64,000 nucleotides of DNA from Pseudomonas sp. JAI120. GTDB lineage: Bacteria; Pseudomonadota; Gammaproteobacteria; Pseudomonadales; Pseudomonadaceae. The stretch lies in assembly GCF_014207255.1 (NCBI RefSeq), contig NZ_JACHCZ010000001.1:234583-298582 (forward strand). The letters are read 5' to 3'. Shown here one piece after another: positions 24,395 to 33,284 of this stretch; within the stretch, counting starts at the first letter, position 1, and each line of letters opens with the position of its first letter. The position numbers and the translations under genes are program-made. A model generated the notes under the pieces. It was not told where the DNA came from. It ran no database searches and saw only the letters and a program-made list of their open reading frames with translations.

Positions 24395-24536
24395 GTACGC
24401 CCAAACTGGGTACCGGCGGCAGTCCTGTCAACGCAAACTCATCAATACCGATTTGCTCTGTGCTGCTCAAGTCGACCCGTTCAGCGAGCGGTCGGGTCGC
24501 CAAGTTGTAAACAAACTCACCGGTCGCCTCATCCCG
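24395..24536 (-). other. Protein-like open stretch downstream of the cytochrome b561 stop
   Basis: Immediately after the cytochrome b561 stop codon, the same reverse-strand frame stays open and reads protein-like sequence including DEATGEFVYNLATRPLAER, VDLSSTEQIGIDEFALTG and LPPVPSLGVH before merging into the repeat-flanking DNA. It has no start of its own. It may be the tail of another gene joined here by recombination at the repeat. No family was recognised. Confidence 0.3.
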
Positions 24537-25100
24537 TCAGAGCATGCGGCGCAACACGTCGTTGCGCGGGTCGCGGTCGTAGAAGCGATGCTTGAGGGCG
24601 CCCGCCACATGCAGCACGATCAGGACCAGCAACGTATAGGCGAGGACTTTGTGCAGCCATTGGAACACCGCGAACCAATCGTCATTCTTCGGCAACAGCT
24701 CCGGCAGGTTAACCCCAAAAAAGAACACCCCATCGCTCATCGTGTAGGTGCTCGACATGGAGTAGCCCATCAACGGCACGATCACCAGCAGCACGTACAT
24801 CACGCGCTGGGTCAGGCGTGACAGGAACCGTTCATACCCCGCCAGGGTTTCCAGCGGCTGCGGCAGCTTGGGGGTGCGAAAACGCACGGCGAGCTGAGTC
24901 AGGACCACCAGGAACGTCAACACCCCAAAGGACTTGTGCCACGGGTAATAGAGCTCGTATTTGCTCGCCACTTCATCGTTCATGCCGGTCATGTGCCAGC
25001 CGACCCACAGCAGGCCCAGGACGAGCACGGCACGCACCCAGTGCAACACGCGCAGGGAGGTCGGGTACCGATCGATTGTCGGTTGATCTATTGGGTTCAT
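24537..25100 (-). CDS. Cytochrome b561 (CybB family)
   Basis: The product has 187 residues and four membrane helices, the standard CybB length. Heme-ligand histidines are seen in SLRVLHWVRAV (helix 1), YYPWHKSFGVL (helix 2), FQWLHKVLAYTLL and VLIVLHVAGALKH (helices 3 and 4). CybB proteins are inner-membrane diheme cytochromes that oxidise quinol; E. coli CybB acts as a superoxide:quinone oxidoreductase. The gene lies 82 bases downstream of the aldehyde dehydrogenase gene on the same strand and could be read through from it, but a metabolic link is not evident. Confidence 0.9.
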   Translation of the reverse strand: MNPIDQPTIDRYPTSLRVLHWVRAVLVLGLLWVGWHMTGMNDEVASKYELYYPWHKSFGVLTFLVVLTQLAVRFRTPKLPQPLETLAGYERFLSRLTQRVMYVLLVIVPLMGYSMSSTYTMSDGVFFFGVNLPELLPKNDDWFAVFQWLHKVLAYTLLVLIVLHVAGALKHRFYDRDPRNDVLRRML

Positions 25101-25182
25101 ATCAGGCTCTCCACGGAGCGATGCACGGTTGAATGGCCACCCTCAACGTTGGAGGGTGGCTCGGTCGGGGTAGGCGCTGCAC

Positions 25183-26637
25183 TCAGGCCGGCAGTAGCAC
25201 GGTGATGACTTTCTCCTCGGTGTAGGCCAGTGCGCCGCTGAACCCACCTTCACGCCCGATACCGCTGGTCTTGACGCCGCCCCAGGGTAGGTTGGCGTCC
25301 AATGGGCTCCAGCAGTTGATGCCCACGGCGCCGGCTTTCACCGCCGCGGCGACACGGTGCGCTTTGACCAGGTCGCTGGTCCAGACCGTGGCCGCGAGGC
25401 CGTAGCTGCTGTCGTTGGCCAGGGCGATCGCTTCGTCTTCGCTGTCGAACGTAATGAGGGTGCCGACGGGACCGAAGATCTCGTCCCGGGCGATTTCCAT
25501 GTCGTTACGAGCGTTGGCGAAGATCGTCGGACGCACGAACCAGCCCTTCTTAGGCGCCGAGACGCCGCCGGCGAGCAGTGTGGCGCCTTGGTCGATACCC
25601 AGCTGTATGTAGCGGTTTACGCGATCGAATTGCGCCTTCTTGGCCACTGGGCCCATCTGTACGCCGGGCTCGCGAGGGTCGCCCACGGTCACCGCCTGTG
25701 CGGCCTCGGCCAGCGCGGCGCCGAAGCGTTCGGCGATGCTGCGCTGCACCAGGATTCGCGAGCCGGCCGCACACACCTGGCCCAGGTTGGCGAACAGACC
25801 GAGCGTACAGCCGCGCAGGGCGTCCTCGAAGGAGGCATCGTCGAACACAATCTGCGGGCTCTTGCCGCCCAGTTCCAAGGCCACGCGTTTGAATAGCACG
25901 CCAGCCGTGCGCTGGATCTCACGGCCCGCCTCGGGGCTGCCGGTGAAGCTGATCTTGGCGACATCCGGGTGTTCGCACAGGGCGCGACCGACCTCGTTGC
26001 CGTAGCCGGTGACCACGTTGATCACGCCGTCCGGGAAGCCCGCTTCCTGCGCCAGCAGCGCCAGGTGCAGGGCCGACTGCGGGGTTTCTTCCGATGGCTT
26101 GACCACCACGGTACAGCCTGCCGCCAGTAATGCGGCGAGCTTCCACACCGTGATCATCAGCGGCGAGTTCCAGGGCACGATGGCACCGACTACGCCCACG
26201 GGCTCGCGTACCGTGTACGACAGGGTTTTGGTGCCGAAGTAGCCACCGGTGGGAATGGTGCGACCTTCAAGCTGGTTGGCCCAGCCGGCGGCGGCGCGCA
26301 GGTTGGCAATCGCGTTGGGCAGGTCCATCCGGCGCGGTTCGATCGGCGAGCGTCCAATGGCGTCGGCATCCATATCGGCCAGCAGCTCGGTGTCGCGCTC
26401 CACCAGGTCGGCCAGTTTCGACAGCAGTCGGCCACGTTGGGCACCGTCGAGTTGGCTCCACTCACCGTCTTCAAGTTGCTGGCGCGCAGCCGACACGGCA
26501 CGGTCCACGTCCTCACTGGTGCCACGCGCGGAGCTGCAGTACACCTGTTCAGTCACGGGGTTGACCAGGTTTATACGACGACGGTCGAAGGCTTCGCACG
26601 ACGCACCTTCGATGAAATGATTCAAGTGCTCAGTCAT
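25183..26637 (-). CDS. Aldehyde dehydrogenase, NAD(P)-dependent
   Basis: The product has 484 residues, a normal length. It shows the oxidised-substrate channel motif IVPWNSPLM, cofactor motif FTGSPEAGR, catalytic Glu in LELGGKSPQ, catalytic Cys in LGQVCAAGSR and EIFGPVGTLI. It converts an aldehyde to the acid in the cytoplasm and resembles the betaine/gamma-aminobutyraldehyde group. The gene starts 27 bases after the class III aminotransferase gene, so the pair should form one pathway: amine to aldehyde by transamination, then aldehyde to acid here. The AraC regulator at 28252 is divergent from the pair. Confidence 0.92.
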   Translation of the reverse strand: MTEHLNHFIEGASCEAFDRRRINLVNPVTEQVYCSSARGTSEDVDRAVSAARQQLEDGEWSQLDGAQRGRLLSKLADLVERDTELLADMDADAIGRSPIEPRRMDLPNAIANLRAAAGWANQLEGRTIPTGGYFGTKTLSYTVREPVGVVGAIVPWNSPLMITVWKLAALLAAGCTVVVKPSEETPQSALHLALLAQEAGFPDGVINVVTGYGNEVGRALCEHPDVAKISFTGSPEAGREIQRTAGVLFKRVALELGGKSPQIVFDDASFEDALRGCTLGLFANLGQVCAAGSRILVQRSIAERFGAALAEAAQAVTVGDPREPGVQMGPVAKKAQFDRVNRYIQLGIDQGATLLAGGVSAPKKGWFVRPTIFANARNDMEIARDEIFGPVGTLITFDSEDEAIALANDSSYGLAATVWTSDLVKAHRVAAAVKAGAVGINCWSPLDANLPWGGVKTSGIGREGGFSGALAYTEEKVITVLLPA

Positions 26638-26664
26638 GTTGCGGTCCTCCAGTAATGGACAAGA

Positions 26665-28041
26665 TCATGCTTTGAGGGAAGCCAGGGCGTCGCCGAAGAT
26701 GTCCAGTGCCTTGAAGAACAGTTCGCGGGATATCGTCAGCGACGGCATCACACGCATCACGTTGCTGTAGCGGCCACAGGGAATCATCAGCACGCCGTGG
26801 TTGAGCAGATAGCCCATCAGTTGGCCGATCTTCTCGCCCGCCAGGGGCGCCTTGGTGAGCGGGTCTTCGACCAGTTCGATGCCGATCATCAGGCCGCGCC
26901 CGCGCACTTCACCGACCAACGGGCTGTTGAAGCCACGAATATGCGCCTGTGCCTCCAGCCCCAGCGTGTGGGCGCGGTTGAGCAGGTCGAGTTCAGGATC
27001 CTGCAGGATACTGATGTTGGTCAGAGCCACGGCGGCCGACAACGAGTTGGCGGCGAACGTGTTGGGCATGGAACCGTCGGGGATTTTCGCTGCCAGGTCC
27101 GAGCGCATGATCAGGCCGGCCATGGGCAGGTCGCTGCCGATGCCCTTACCGAAGGTGAGCATGTCGGGCTGCACGCCGGAATGTTCGACCGCCCACATTT
27201 TGCCGGTGCGCCCCGCGCCGGACTGCACTTCATCGACGATCAGCAGTGTGCCGCTGCGGTCGCAGGCCTTGCGCAGCAATTGCAGGAATTCCGGCGATGG
27301 GGGCACGTAGCCGCCTTCGCCCTGTACCGGTTCCACGATCACGGCTGCCACGTCATCGGCGGCGGTGTAGGGAGTGTTCAACAGGTAGTCGATGTACTCG
27401 CCGGCGATCTGCTCGGCGCTTTTGTGGGTGGTGTCGAAAGGGAAACGGTAGGCGTAAGGGTAGGGGGCGTGAATCACGCCACCCATTTGCGCGCCAAAAC
27501 CTTTGCGGTAGGCCGTGCCAGTGGTCAGCGAACCCGAAGCGTTCCACACGCCATGGTATCCGCCGTGAAAGGCGATGATCTGGTGCCGCCCGGTGATGCG
27601 CTTGGCAAACTTGATCGCCGCTTCCAGTGCATCACTGCCGCTTTGTGTGAAGAAGGTGATGCAGTCGCCACGCAAACCCTCGGGCGCGATTTCGGACAGC
27701 TTGGCGGCCAGCTCGGTACGCCGGGTGCTGTTGATTTCCAGGGCATGCATCAGCACTTCGGACTGTTCGCGAATCGCCTGCACCACTTTGGGGTGGCAGC
27801 GGCCTACGCTGCTGACACCGACGCCGGCGGACAGGTCGATGTAGGTGTTGCCGTCCGGGTCCTTGAAGGTTGCGCCGAAGGCTCTGTCCATGGCGATCGG
27901 CATGCGTCCACCGCCGCGCGCCATCGACTCGGTACGCGCCGAAAGCGCCAGGGCCTCGCACGTTTTGGGGCCGGGGAGCGTGCTGGAGGTGATGTGCGGT
28001 GCATCGGCGAAATGCAGGGCTGCAAGCTTGGCTTCACTCAT
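26665..28041 (-). CDS. Class III PLP-dependent aminotransferase (diaminobutyrate/GABA aminotransferase-like)
   Basis: The product has 458 residues. Class III marks are TQSGSDALEAAIKFAKRITG (cofactor phosphate loop), AFHGGYHG, IVEPVQGEGGY, the PLP-stacking Asp in LLIVDEVQSGAGRTG and the Schiff-base Lys in LTFGKGIGSDLP. The N-terminal half (RTESMARGGGRMP, DLSAGVGVSSVGR) is closest in style to diaminobutyrate-2-oxoglutarate aminotransferases. It moves an omega-amino group to 2-oxoglutarate or pyruvate, giving an aldehyde for the dehydrogenase downstream. No siderophore or ectoine genes lie nearby, so catabolism of a diamine or amino acid is more likely than biosynthesis. Confidence 0.9.
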   Translation of the reverse strand: MSEAKLAALHFADAPHITSSTLPGPKTCEALALSARTESMARGGGRMPIAMDRAFGATFKDPDGNTYIDLSAGVGVSSVGRCHPKVVQAIREQSEVLMHALEINSTRRTELAAKLSEIAPEGLRGDCITFFTQSGSDALEAAIKFAKRITGRHQIIAFHGGYHGVWNASGSLTTGTAYRKGFGAQMGGVIHAPYPYAYRFPFDTTHKSAEQIAGEYIDYLLNTPYTAADDVAAVIVEPVQGEGGYVPPSPEFLQLLRKACDRSGTLLIVDEVQSGAGRTGKMWAVEHSGVQPDMLTFGKGIGSDLPMAGLIMRSDLAAKIPDGSMPNTFAANSLSAAVALTNISILQDPELDLLNRAHTLGLEAQAHIRGFNSPLVGEVRGRGLMIGIELVEDPLTKAPLAGEKIGQLMGYLLNHGVLMIPCGRYSNVMRVMPSLTISRELFFKALDIFGDALASLKA

Positions 28042-28251
28042 GACGGATTCTCTGCGATGTTGATTGATGTGGCCTGATCATCTACGCGACGCGGGTAAGG
28101 CTGGTAGCCCGAATCGGCACATGTGGGGCGCCGACGCAGGTGAGGCGGCGTGAACTGAAGCTTTCACGAAATTTGCATTAATTGCGCTATGTGAGAATAT
28201 CTATAAATAAATCGACCTTAAAATAAAAAATATCCGAGGGTATCGCTCATT

Positions 28252-29268
28252 ATGAGAAATAACAGCGTCGGTCATTTTAAGGATGTTCACGTTCATGCGG
28301 CCAACGTGCAGCAGTGGAACCAGGACTACAGCCAGTTAACCGCCGGTTCGACCGAGAGTTCGCTGATGCAGTTGACCACCGGCGGTTGCCACGTTTTCCT
28401 TGAGCAGATCAACCAGCGTGTCGTGCAGCACGGTGTCGCGCCGCGGGGCAAGATGTGCTTCGCGGTGCCGATCAACGTGCCCGGCTCGATGCGAATGCAG
28501 GGGCGCGAGGTGGACGACAGCAGCCTGTTCTTTCTGCGCGGTGGCGAGGAGTTCATGTTTCATATGCCGATGGGCATGCAGCTGCTGTCCATCACGTTCG
28601 AGCGTGAATTGTTCGAGCAGGCGCTGGCGCAAACCGCGTCGGCCAAGGATGTGAGCCTGTTGCTGCGTCAGCCGGTGATCAGGGTTTCCAGCCAACGTTT
28701 CGCCGATGCCCGTCGGCGCTTGCTGGCGGTGTTCGCCCAGGCGATGGCCAGCGATGCTCACGACAGCGCACAAGAGCGGCAACACGACGAGGCGCTGGAG
28801 CAGGCCATGCTCAGCGAGTTGATGCAGCTCATGACCGATCCGGCCTGCGATAAGCAGCAGCGCACGAGCAGTTCCACGCGCAGTTTTATCGTCGAGAAAT
28901 GCCACCGCATGGCGACCACCGGGCTGTTCGACGTGCCCAGTGTGTTCGAGCTGTGCGAACGCCTCCAGATCAGCCGGCGCACGGTGCAGAACAGCTTTCG
29001 CGCCGTGGCCGAGACCACGCCGCTGAACTACCTTCGCTGTGTGCGGCTCAATGGCGTACGCCGCACCTTGATGTCCACCCAGGCCGCGCATCTCTCGATT
29101 GGCGATGCCGCGGCCCAGTGGGGGTTCTACCACCTCAGCCATTTTGCGGCTGAGTACCATGCGCTGTTCGCCGAATTACCGTCCCAGACATCACGCGCCG
29201 CCATACCGCCGTGTGTTACACGCGGAACTGATCCATCAGCTTCATCTGTTGATTGGCCCGCGCGTTGA
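28252..29268 (+). CDS. AraC family transcriptional regulator (EutR/FeaR-like)
   Basis: The product has 338 residues. The C-terminal AraC domain has [19 protein letters not shown] and [21 protein letters not shown] as its two helix-turn-helix motifs. The N-terminal domain ([37 protein letters not shown]) is the type seen in EutR-like amine-responsive activators and is similar to that of the regulator at 47215-48156. The gene is divergent from the aminotransferase-dehydrogenase pair, its likely target, across a 210-base AT-rich region. Its last 53 bases overlap the convergent chemoreceptor gene. Confidence 0.88.
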   Translation: MRNNSVGHFKDVHVHAANVQQWNQDYSQLTAGSTESSLMQLTTGGCHVFLEQINQRVVQHGVAPRGKMCFAVPINVPGSMRMQGREVDDSSLFFLRGGEEFMFHMPMGMQLLSITFERELFEQALAQTASAKDVSLLLRQPVIRVSSQRFADARRRLLAVFAQAMASDAHDSAQERQHDEALEQAMLSELMQLMTDPACDKQQRTSSSTRSFIVEKCHRMATTGLFDVPSVFELCERLQISRRTVQNSFRAVAETTPLNYLRCVRLNGVRRTLMSTQAAHLSIGDAAAQWGFYHLSHFAAEYHALFAELPSQTSRAAIPPCVTRGTDPSASSVDWPAR

Positions 29269-31354
29269 GCTGACTGCTGATCTGCGCCGACTCGGCGGCC
29301 TGTTCCGTCAGGGTCTCGGTCACGCCACGGATGGTCGAGACGTTGCGATTGACCTCTTCGGCCACCGCACTTTGCTCCTCCGCCGCGCTTGCAATCTGCA
29401 GGTTCATGTCGCTGATCACCGTTACCGCGTCGCTGATCTTGCCAAGCGCCTGCACGGCCTGATGAATCTGCCCGGCGTTGTCCTGGGCGAGCGTCTGGCT
29501 GGAATGCATGGTCGCCACCACGCCCCGCGTGCCGGTTTGGATGCGTTCGATGACCATGCGGATTTCCTCGACGGAATCCTGGGTGCGCTTGGCCAGGTTG
29601 CGGACTTCATCGGCCACCACCGCAAAACCCCGGCCGCTTTCCCCGGCACGCGCCGCTTCGATCGCAGCGTTGAGTGCCAGCAGGTTGGTTTGCTCGGCAA
29701 TGCTGCGGATCACTTCCAGCACCGAACCGATCTGCTCGCTGTTGACCGCCAGGGCTTCGACTTCCGTCACGGCCTTGCTGACCTCGCGGGCCAACGCATT
29801 GATGTCCTGGGTGCTGCGCTCGATAAGGGTGATGCCATCCCTGGACGCCTGGTCGGCACCGCGTGCTGCCTGGGCGGCATTCGAGGCGCTGCGGGCGACT
29901 TCATGGGCGGTGGCGCTCATTTCGTTGGAGGCGGTTGCCAGTTGATCGATCTCGCGAAATTGCACCTGCATCCCTTCACTGGTCAGCCGCGCAATTTCCG
30001 AAGACTGGTCGGCGGTGCCGCGCGCATCGGTAATGCTCTGCTTGATCTGCGCCACAGTCGGCTGCAGTTTGTCGAGGAAACGGTTGAACCCGTTCACCAG
30101 TTCGCCCAGTTCATCTTTCTTGCGGTAGTGCAGGCGTTGGGTCAGGTCGCCGTCGCCACTGGCAATTGCCTTGAGCATCTGCGCGACACTGTTGATCGGG
30201 CGCGTCACCCCGGAGGCAGTGAACCAAATGAGCAGCAGGCCCAACAGCCCGGAGCCGATGGCCACCAGCAATGACTCCAGCGTGTCGCGGGTTTGGGTCT
30301 GGTCAAGCACGGTCTGAAGCGCTACCGAGTCGGCCAGCAAGACTTGTTTGGGCAAATCAATGACCACCCCCCAAGCTGGCGCGTCGGGGATTGGTGCGAC
30401 GGGGTAGACAGCGCGGATCAAATCATTCTGGGCCAGTACCAGCGGTTTTTTTTGCGTCAATGCCGCAAGTATCGCCTTGCTTTCCTCGCCCAATGCGACG
30501 TTGAGCGGCTTGGCAACCTGGGCGACATCCTTACTGTAGGCCGCGAGCACGCCGCTGTCGGACACGATCAGCATGCTTCCCGAGCCGTTGAACAGCATGC
30601 GCTGGGCATCGTTTGCGGCCGCTTGCAGGGCGCCGAGTGCGAGATCCACGCCGAGGGCGCCGATCACCTTGCCATCGGCAATCAACGGTATCGACAGCGT
30701 GGTCATCAGTTGTACCTGCCCGGCCTGGGTGTCGGCATAGGGCGCCATCAGGCAGGTGCGCCGTGTGTCTCGCGGGCAGGTGTACCAACTGTTGTAGGGG
30801 GTGCCGCTGATGCTGAGCTCGGTCTTCTGCAAATCGCTTTCGGGAATCAGTATGTTCACCGACTCGCCAGCGCCCCGGTTCCAGGCACTGGCAAAGCGGC
30901 CGGTTTCGTTGGAGGCGCGCTCGGCGTCGTTGGCGAATGCGCTGTCTTGACCCTCCAGCGCATTCGGCTCGAAAACCAGCCACAGCCCGAGTATCTGCGG
31001 ATTGCGCTCGAAGGTTGCCTTGAGACTCTGGTTCAGCTCCTCACGCAACGTCGCGGCCGGCAAGCCGCGCTGCGCGGCCATGTTACGCAAATGTGCTGCC
31101 TGGTCGGACAGGGCGGTAATGAGCAGCAGGCTGTTGCCGAAGATCCGCTGCAGGTTACCCGTCTGCTCGGCGGCCTTGGCCAGCAGCAGGGTCTCGCCGC
31201 TCTCGGTGAGCATCTTGCTGCTGGACGTACTGATCAACCGGTTGTTCTGGTTACTCTGATAGAGGTTCAGGCTGACGATCAGACCGATTACGCCCAGAAG
31301 GCACAGGCCGGAAAGCAGGATGATTTTCAAACGGATGGAGAGGGCGTCGAGCAT
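29216..31354 (-). CDS. Methyl-accepting chemotaxis protein with dCache sensor
   Basis: The product has 712 residues from [10 protein letters not shown], chosen over an ATG 39 bases upstream because GAGAT precedes it and the first membrane helix (about 9-30) follows at once. A large periplasmic dCache_1-type domain (about 35-345) includes [20 protein letters not shown] and [20 protein letters not shown]; this Y-WY pattern resembles dCache receptors for amino acids or amines. A second membrane helix, HAMP, and the cytoplasmic hairpin tip [20 protein letters not shown] follow. It senses an extracellular ligand and signals to CheA. The adjacent amine-catabolic genes hint at an amine ligand. Confidence 0.92.
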   Translation of the reverse strand: MLDALSIRLKIILLSGLCLLGVIGLIVSLNLYQSNQNNRLISTSSSKMLTESGETLLLAKAAEQTGNLQRIFGNSLLLITALSDQAAHLRNMAAQRGLPAATLREELNQSLKATFERNPQILGLWLVFEPNALEGQDSAFANDAERASNETGRFASAWNRGAGESVNILIPESDLQKTELSISGTPYNSWYTCPRDTRRTCLMAPYADTQAGQVQLMTTLSIPLIADGKVIGALGVDLALGALQAAANDAQRMLFNGSGSMLIVSDSGVLAAYSKDVAQVAKPLNVALGEESKAILAALTQKKPLVLAQNDLIRAVYPVAPIPDAPAWGVVIDLPKQVLLADSVALQTVLDQTQTRDTLESLLVAIGSGLLGLLLIWFTASGVTRPINSVAQMLKAIASGDGDLTQRLHYRKKDELGELVNGFNRFLDKLQPTVAQIKQSITDARGTADQSSEIARLTSEGMQVQFREIDQLATASNEMSATAHEVARSASNAAQAARGADQASRDGITLIERSTQDINALAREVSKAVTEVEALAVNSEQIGSVLEVIRSIAEQTNLLALNAAIEAARAGESGRGFAVVADEVRNLAKRTQDSVEEIRMVIERIQTGTRGVVATMHSSQTLAQDNAGQIHQAVQALGKISDAVTVISDMNLQIASAAEEQSAVAEEVNRNVSTIRGVTETLTEQAAESAQISSQLNARANQQMKLMDQFRV

Positions 31355-31482
31355 CGGAGTATCTCGCAGGTGAACAGCATGCTTGTTGACCATCAGTTGG
31401 CCCGGGCCACTGACTTCTTATTGGGTATGTCGTATATCGGCCGGTCTCGGGTGTTAGGGAGGCCGGTTCGGTAATTCTCTCG

Positions 31483-32976
31483 TTATCGCGCTATGACGGC
31501 CGTCTGCCCGCTGAACTTGACCAGCAGCGCCGCAACCAACAACAGGGCTGTCAGCACCGCGAGCACCGCCACGAAGCCGGCATCGAACGCCGAACGTGCC
31601 AGCCCCGTCAGCAGCGCCGCGTCATCGGTCGATAACGTTGCAGAGACCAGCAGCGCGTCGTCCAGGCTCTCGAACGTAAAGGGGTTCAGGCCCAGCCGCG
31701 GCGGGATCGTCAGGCTGACACACCCGGCATAAATCGCCGACAACAGGCTGCCTGCCAGCGTCACCCCGGCGGCACCGCCCAGCTCGAAGGAAACCTCCTC
31801 GATAGACGCGGCCATGCCGGCCTTATCGGTGGGGACGCTGAGCATGATGGTGCTGGAAGCTGCCGTCAGCGCCGCGCCCATGGCCATGCCCAGTAGCGCA
31901 AGGCTGGCAACCTGCAGCGGTACCGCCGCGTTGCACAGCAACACGTACGCCAGCATGCCGGTGGCCGAGAGCAGCAGGGTCCAGAACAACATGCGTCGAT
32001 TGCCCAGGCGTGACAGGTAGTAGCCGGCCAGTGGCCCGCCAACGAAGGAACCCAGTGGCAGCGGCAGGATAAACAGGGCCGCCTGCAGGGGGGACATCCC
32101 CAACACCAATTGCAGGCGCTGGCTGAACACTAGCTCCATGCCGATAAACGCGGCGGCTGAGGCGAGCGCCGCAATCACGGCATTTCTGAACAGCGGCATG
32201 CCGAACAGCGACAACTCCAGCATTGGCTGCGCGACGCGGCGCTGACGTCGAATGAACAGTGTCATGAACAACGCCCCCAGCAGTAGCGCCACCAGTATGG
32301 CCGCGAAGGAGGGCGACCGTTTGCCGAGTTCCTTGACGGCATAGGCCAGGCTGATCAACGCGATCATGACCTGCAGCGACCCCAGCCAATCCCAGTGCCG
32401 CTGGGCATTGCCCGGATGAGCGTGGATCAGCATCGCCCCGAACAGCAGCGCCGCCAGCACAATCGGAACGTTGATCAGAAACACCGAGCCCCACCAGAAA
32501 TGCTCCAGCAACAAGCCGCCCACGACCGGACCGAGCGCCGCACCGCCGGAGGCCACCGACGCCCAGATACCAAATGCCATGGCCTGTTCGCGCTCGTCGC
32601 TGAACGTCAGCCGGATCAGGGCCAGGGTGGCGGGCATCATCATTGCCGCGCCGACGGCCAGGCCACCACGGGCGCCGATCAATACATTGGCCGAGGGCGA
32701 GAATGCAGCGATGAGCGAGAACAGGCCGAACACACTCAACCCGCCGAGGAACAGCCGTTTGTGCCCCAGGCGATCACCGAGCGTGCCCATGCCCAGCAGC
32801 AGGCCGGCGGCGATCAGCGCGTAGATATTGATAATCCAGAGCTTTTGCGAGGCCGTGGCGCCGAGCTCGCGGGTCAGGGTGGGCAAGGCGGTGTACAGCA
32901 CGGTCATATCAATGACGATGAGCAGCAATGCGCTGGAAATAATGGCAAGGATCAGCCAGCGGTGCTTGGAGGGCAT
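31483..32976 (-). CDS. MFS exporter, SmvA-like (DHA2 family)
   Basis: The product has 497 residues and 14 predicted membrane helices. The start MPSKHRWLILAIISSALLLI leads into IDMTVLYTALPTLTREL, WIINIYALIAAGLLLGMGTL and GDRLGHKRL (motif A), which match the SmvA/QacA type of drug:proton antiporter. SmvA confers resistance to methyl viologen and quaternary ammonium compounds in enteric bacteria. No SmvR-type TetR regulator is adjacent; it is divergent from the amino-acid permease gene, with an unusual inverted repeat in between. Confidence 0.9.
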   Translation of the reverse strand: MPSKHRWLILAIISSALLLIVIDMTVLYTALPTLTRELGATASQKLWIINIYALIAAGLLLGMGTLGDRLGHKRLFLGGLSVFGLFSLIAAFSPSANVLIGARGGLAVGAAMMMPATLALIRLTFSDEREQAMAFGIWASVASGGAALGPVVGGLLLEHFWWGSVFLINVPIVLAALLFGAMLIHAHPGNAQRHWDWLGSLQVMIALISLAYAVKELGKRSPSFAAILVALLLGALFMTLFIRRQRRVAQPMLELSLFGMPLFRNAVIAALASAAAFIGMELVFSQRLQLVLGMSPLQAALFILPLPLGSFVGGPLAGYYLSRLGNRRMLFWTLLLSATGMLAYVLLCNAAVPLQVASLALLGMAMGAALTAASSTIMLSVPTDKAGMAASIEEVSFELGGAAGVTLAGSLLSAIYAGCVSLTIPPRLGLNPFTFESLDDALLVSATLSTDDAALLTGLARSAFDAGFVAVLAVLTALLLVAALLVKFSGQTAVIAR

Positions 32977-33075
32977 AGTGTGGGCTCGATAATTGAATGG
33001 CCAACGCCGGCAACTTCAGGTCAGCCAGGCATAGGACGGGTGAACCTAGCATGCACGAGCGCACACCCGCGCCGT

Positions 33076-33152
33076 TATCCCAAATCGGCGGGGGAATAAG
33101 TCGGCCCTGACCTGTTTTGGGGCGCTGACCGCGATGTTACCGATTTGGGATA
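33076..33152. promoter_or_regulatory. Long-range 13-bp perfect inverted repeat in a divergent promoter region
   Basis: TATCCCAAATCGG (33076-33088) recurs as its exact complement CCGATTTGGGATA (33140-33152), 51 bases apart and 64 bases start to start, about six helical turns. With one mismatch the match extends to 16 bases (CGTTATCCCAAATCGG/CGCTATCCCAAATCGG). It lies between the divergent SmvA-like (start 32976) and permease (start 33285) genes. Two operator sites on one face of the helix for a regulator that loops DNA would explain it; too widely spaced for a terminator. Confidence 0.6.
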
Positions 33153-33284
33153 GCGAGGGTTGCGTGGGCGGGCATAGGATCGAATCCAGCGTGCAACCTC
33201 AAGAATAAAAGCGCTACCCGGCACCGATAGCGGCTGGATCGGGGCCACCCCACAGCGACTGCCTCATACAATAAGGTCAAGAAC

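Noticed and set aside
26797..28077. 426-codon forward open frame opposite the aminotransferase gene
   Set aside because: Antisense shadow of a clear class III aminotransferase; composition is biased to His, Gln, Gly and Val and no ribosome site was seen.
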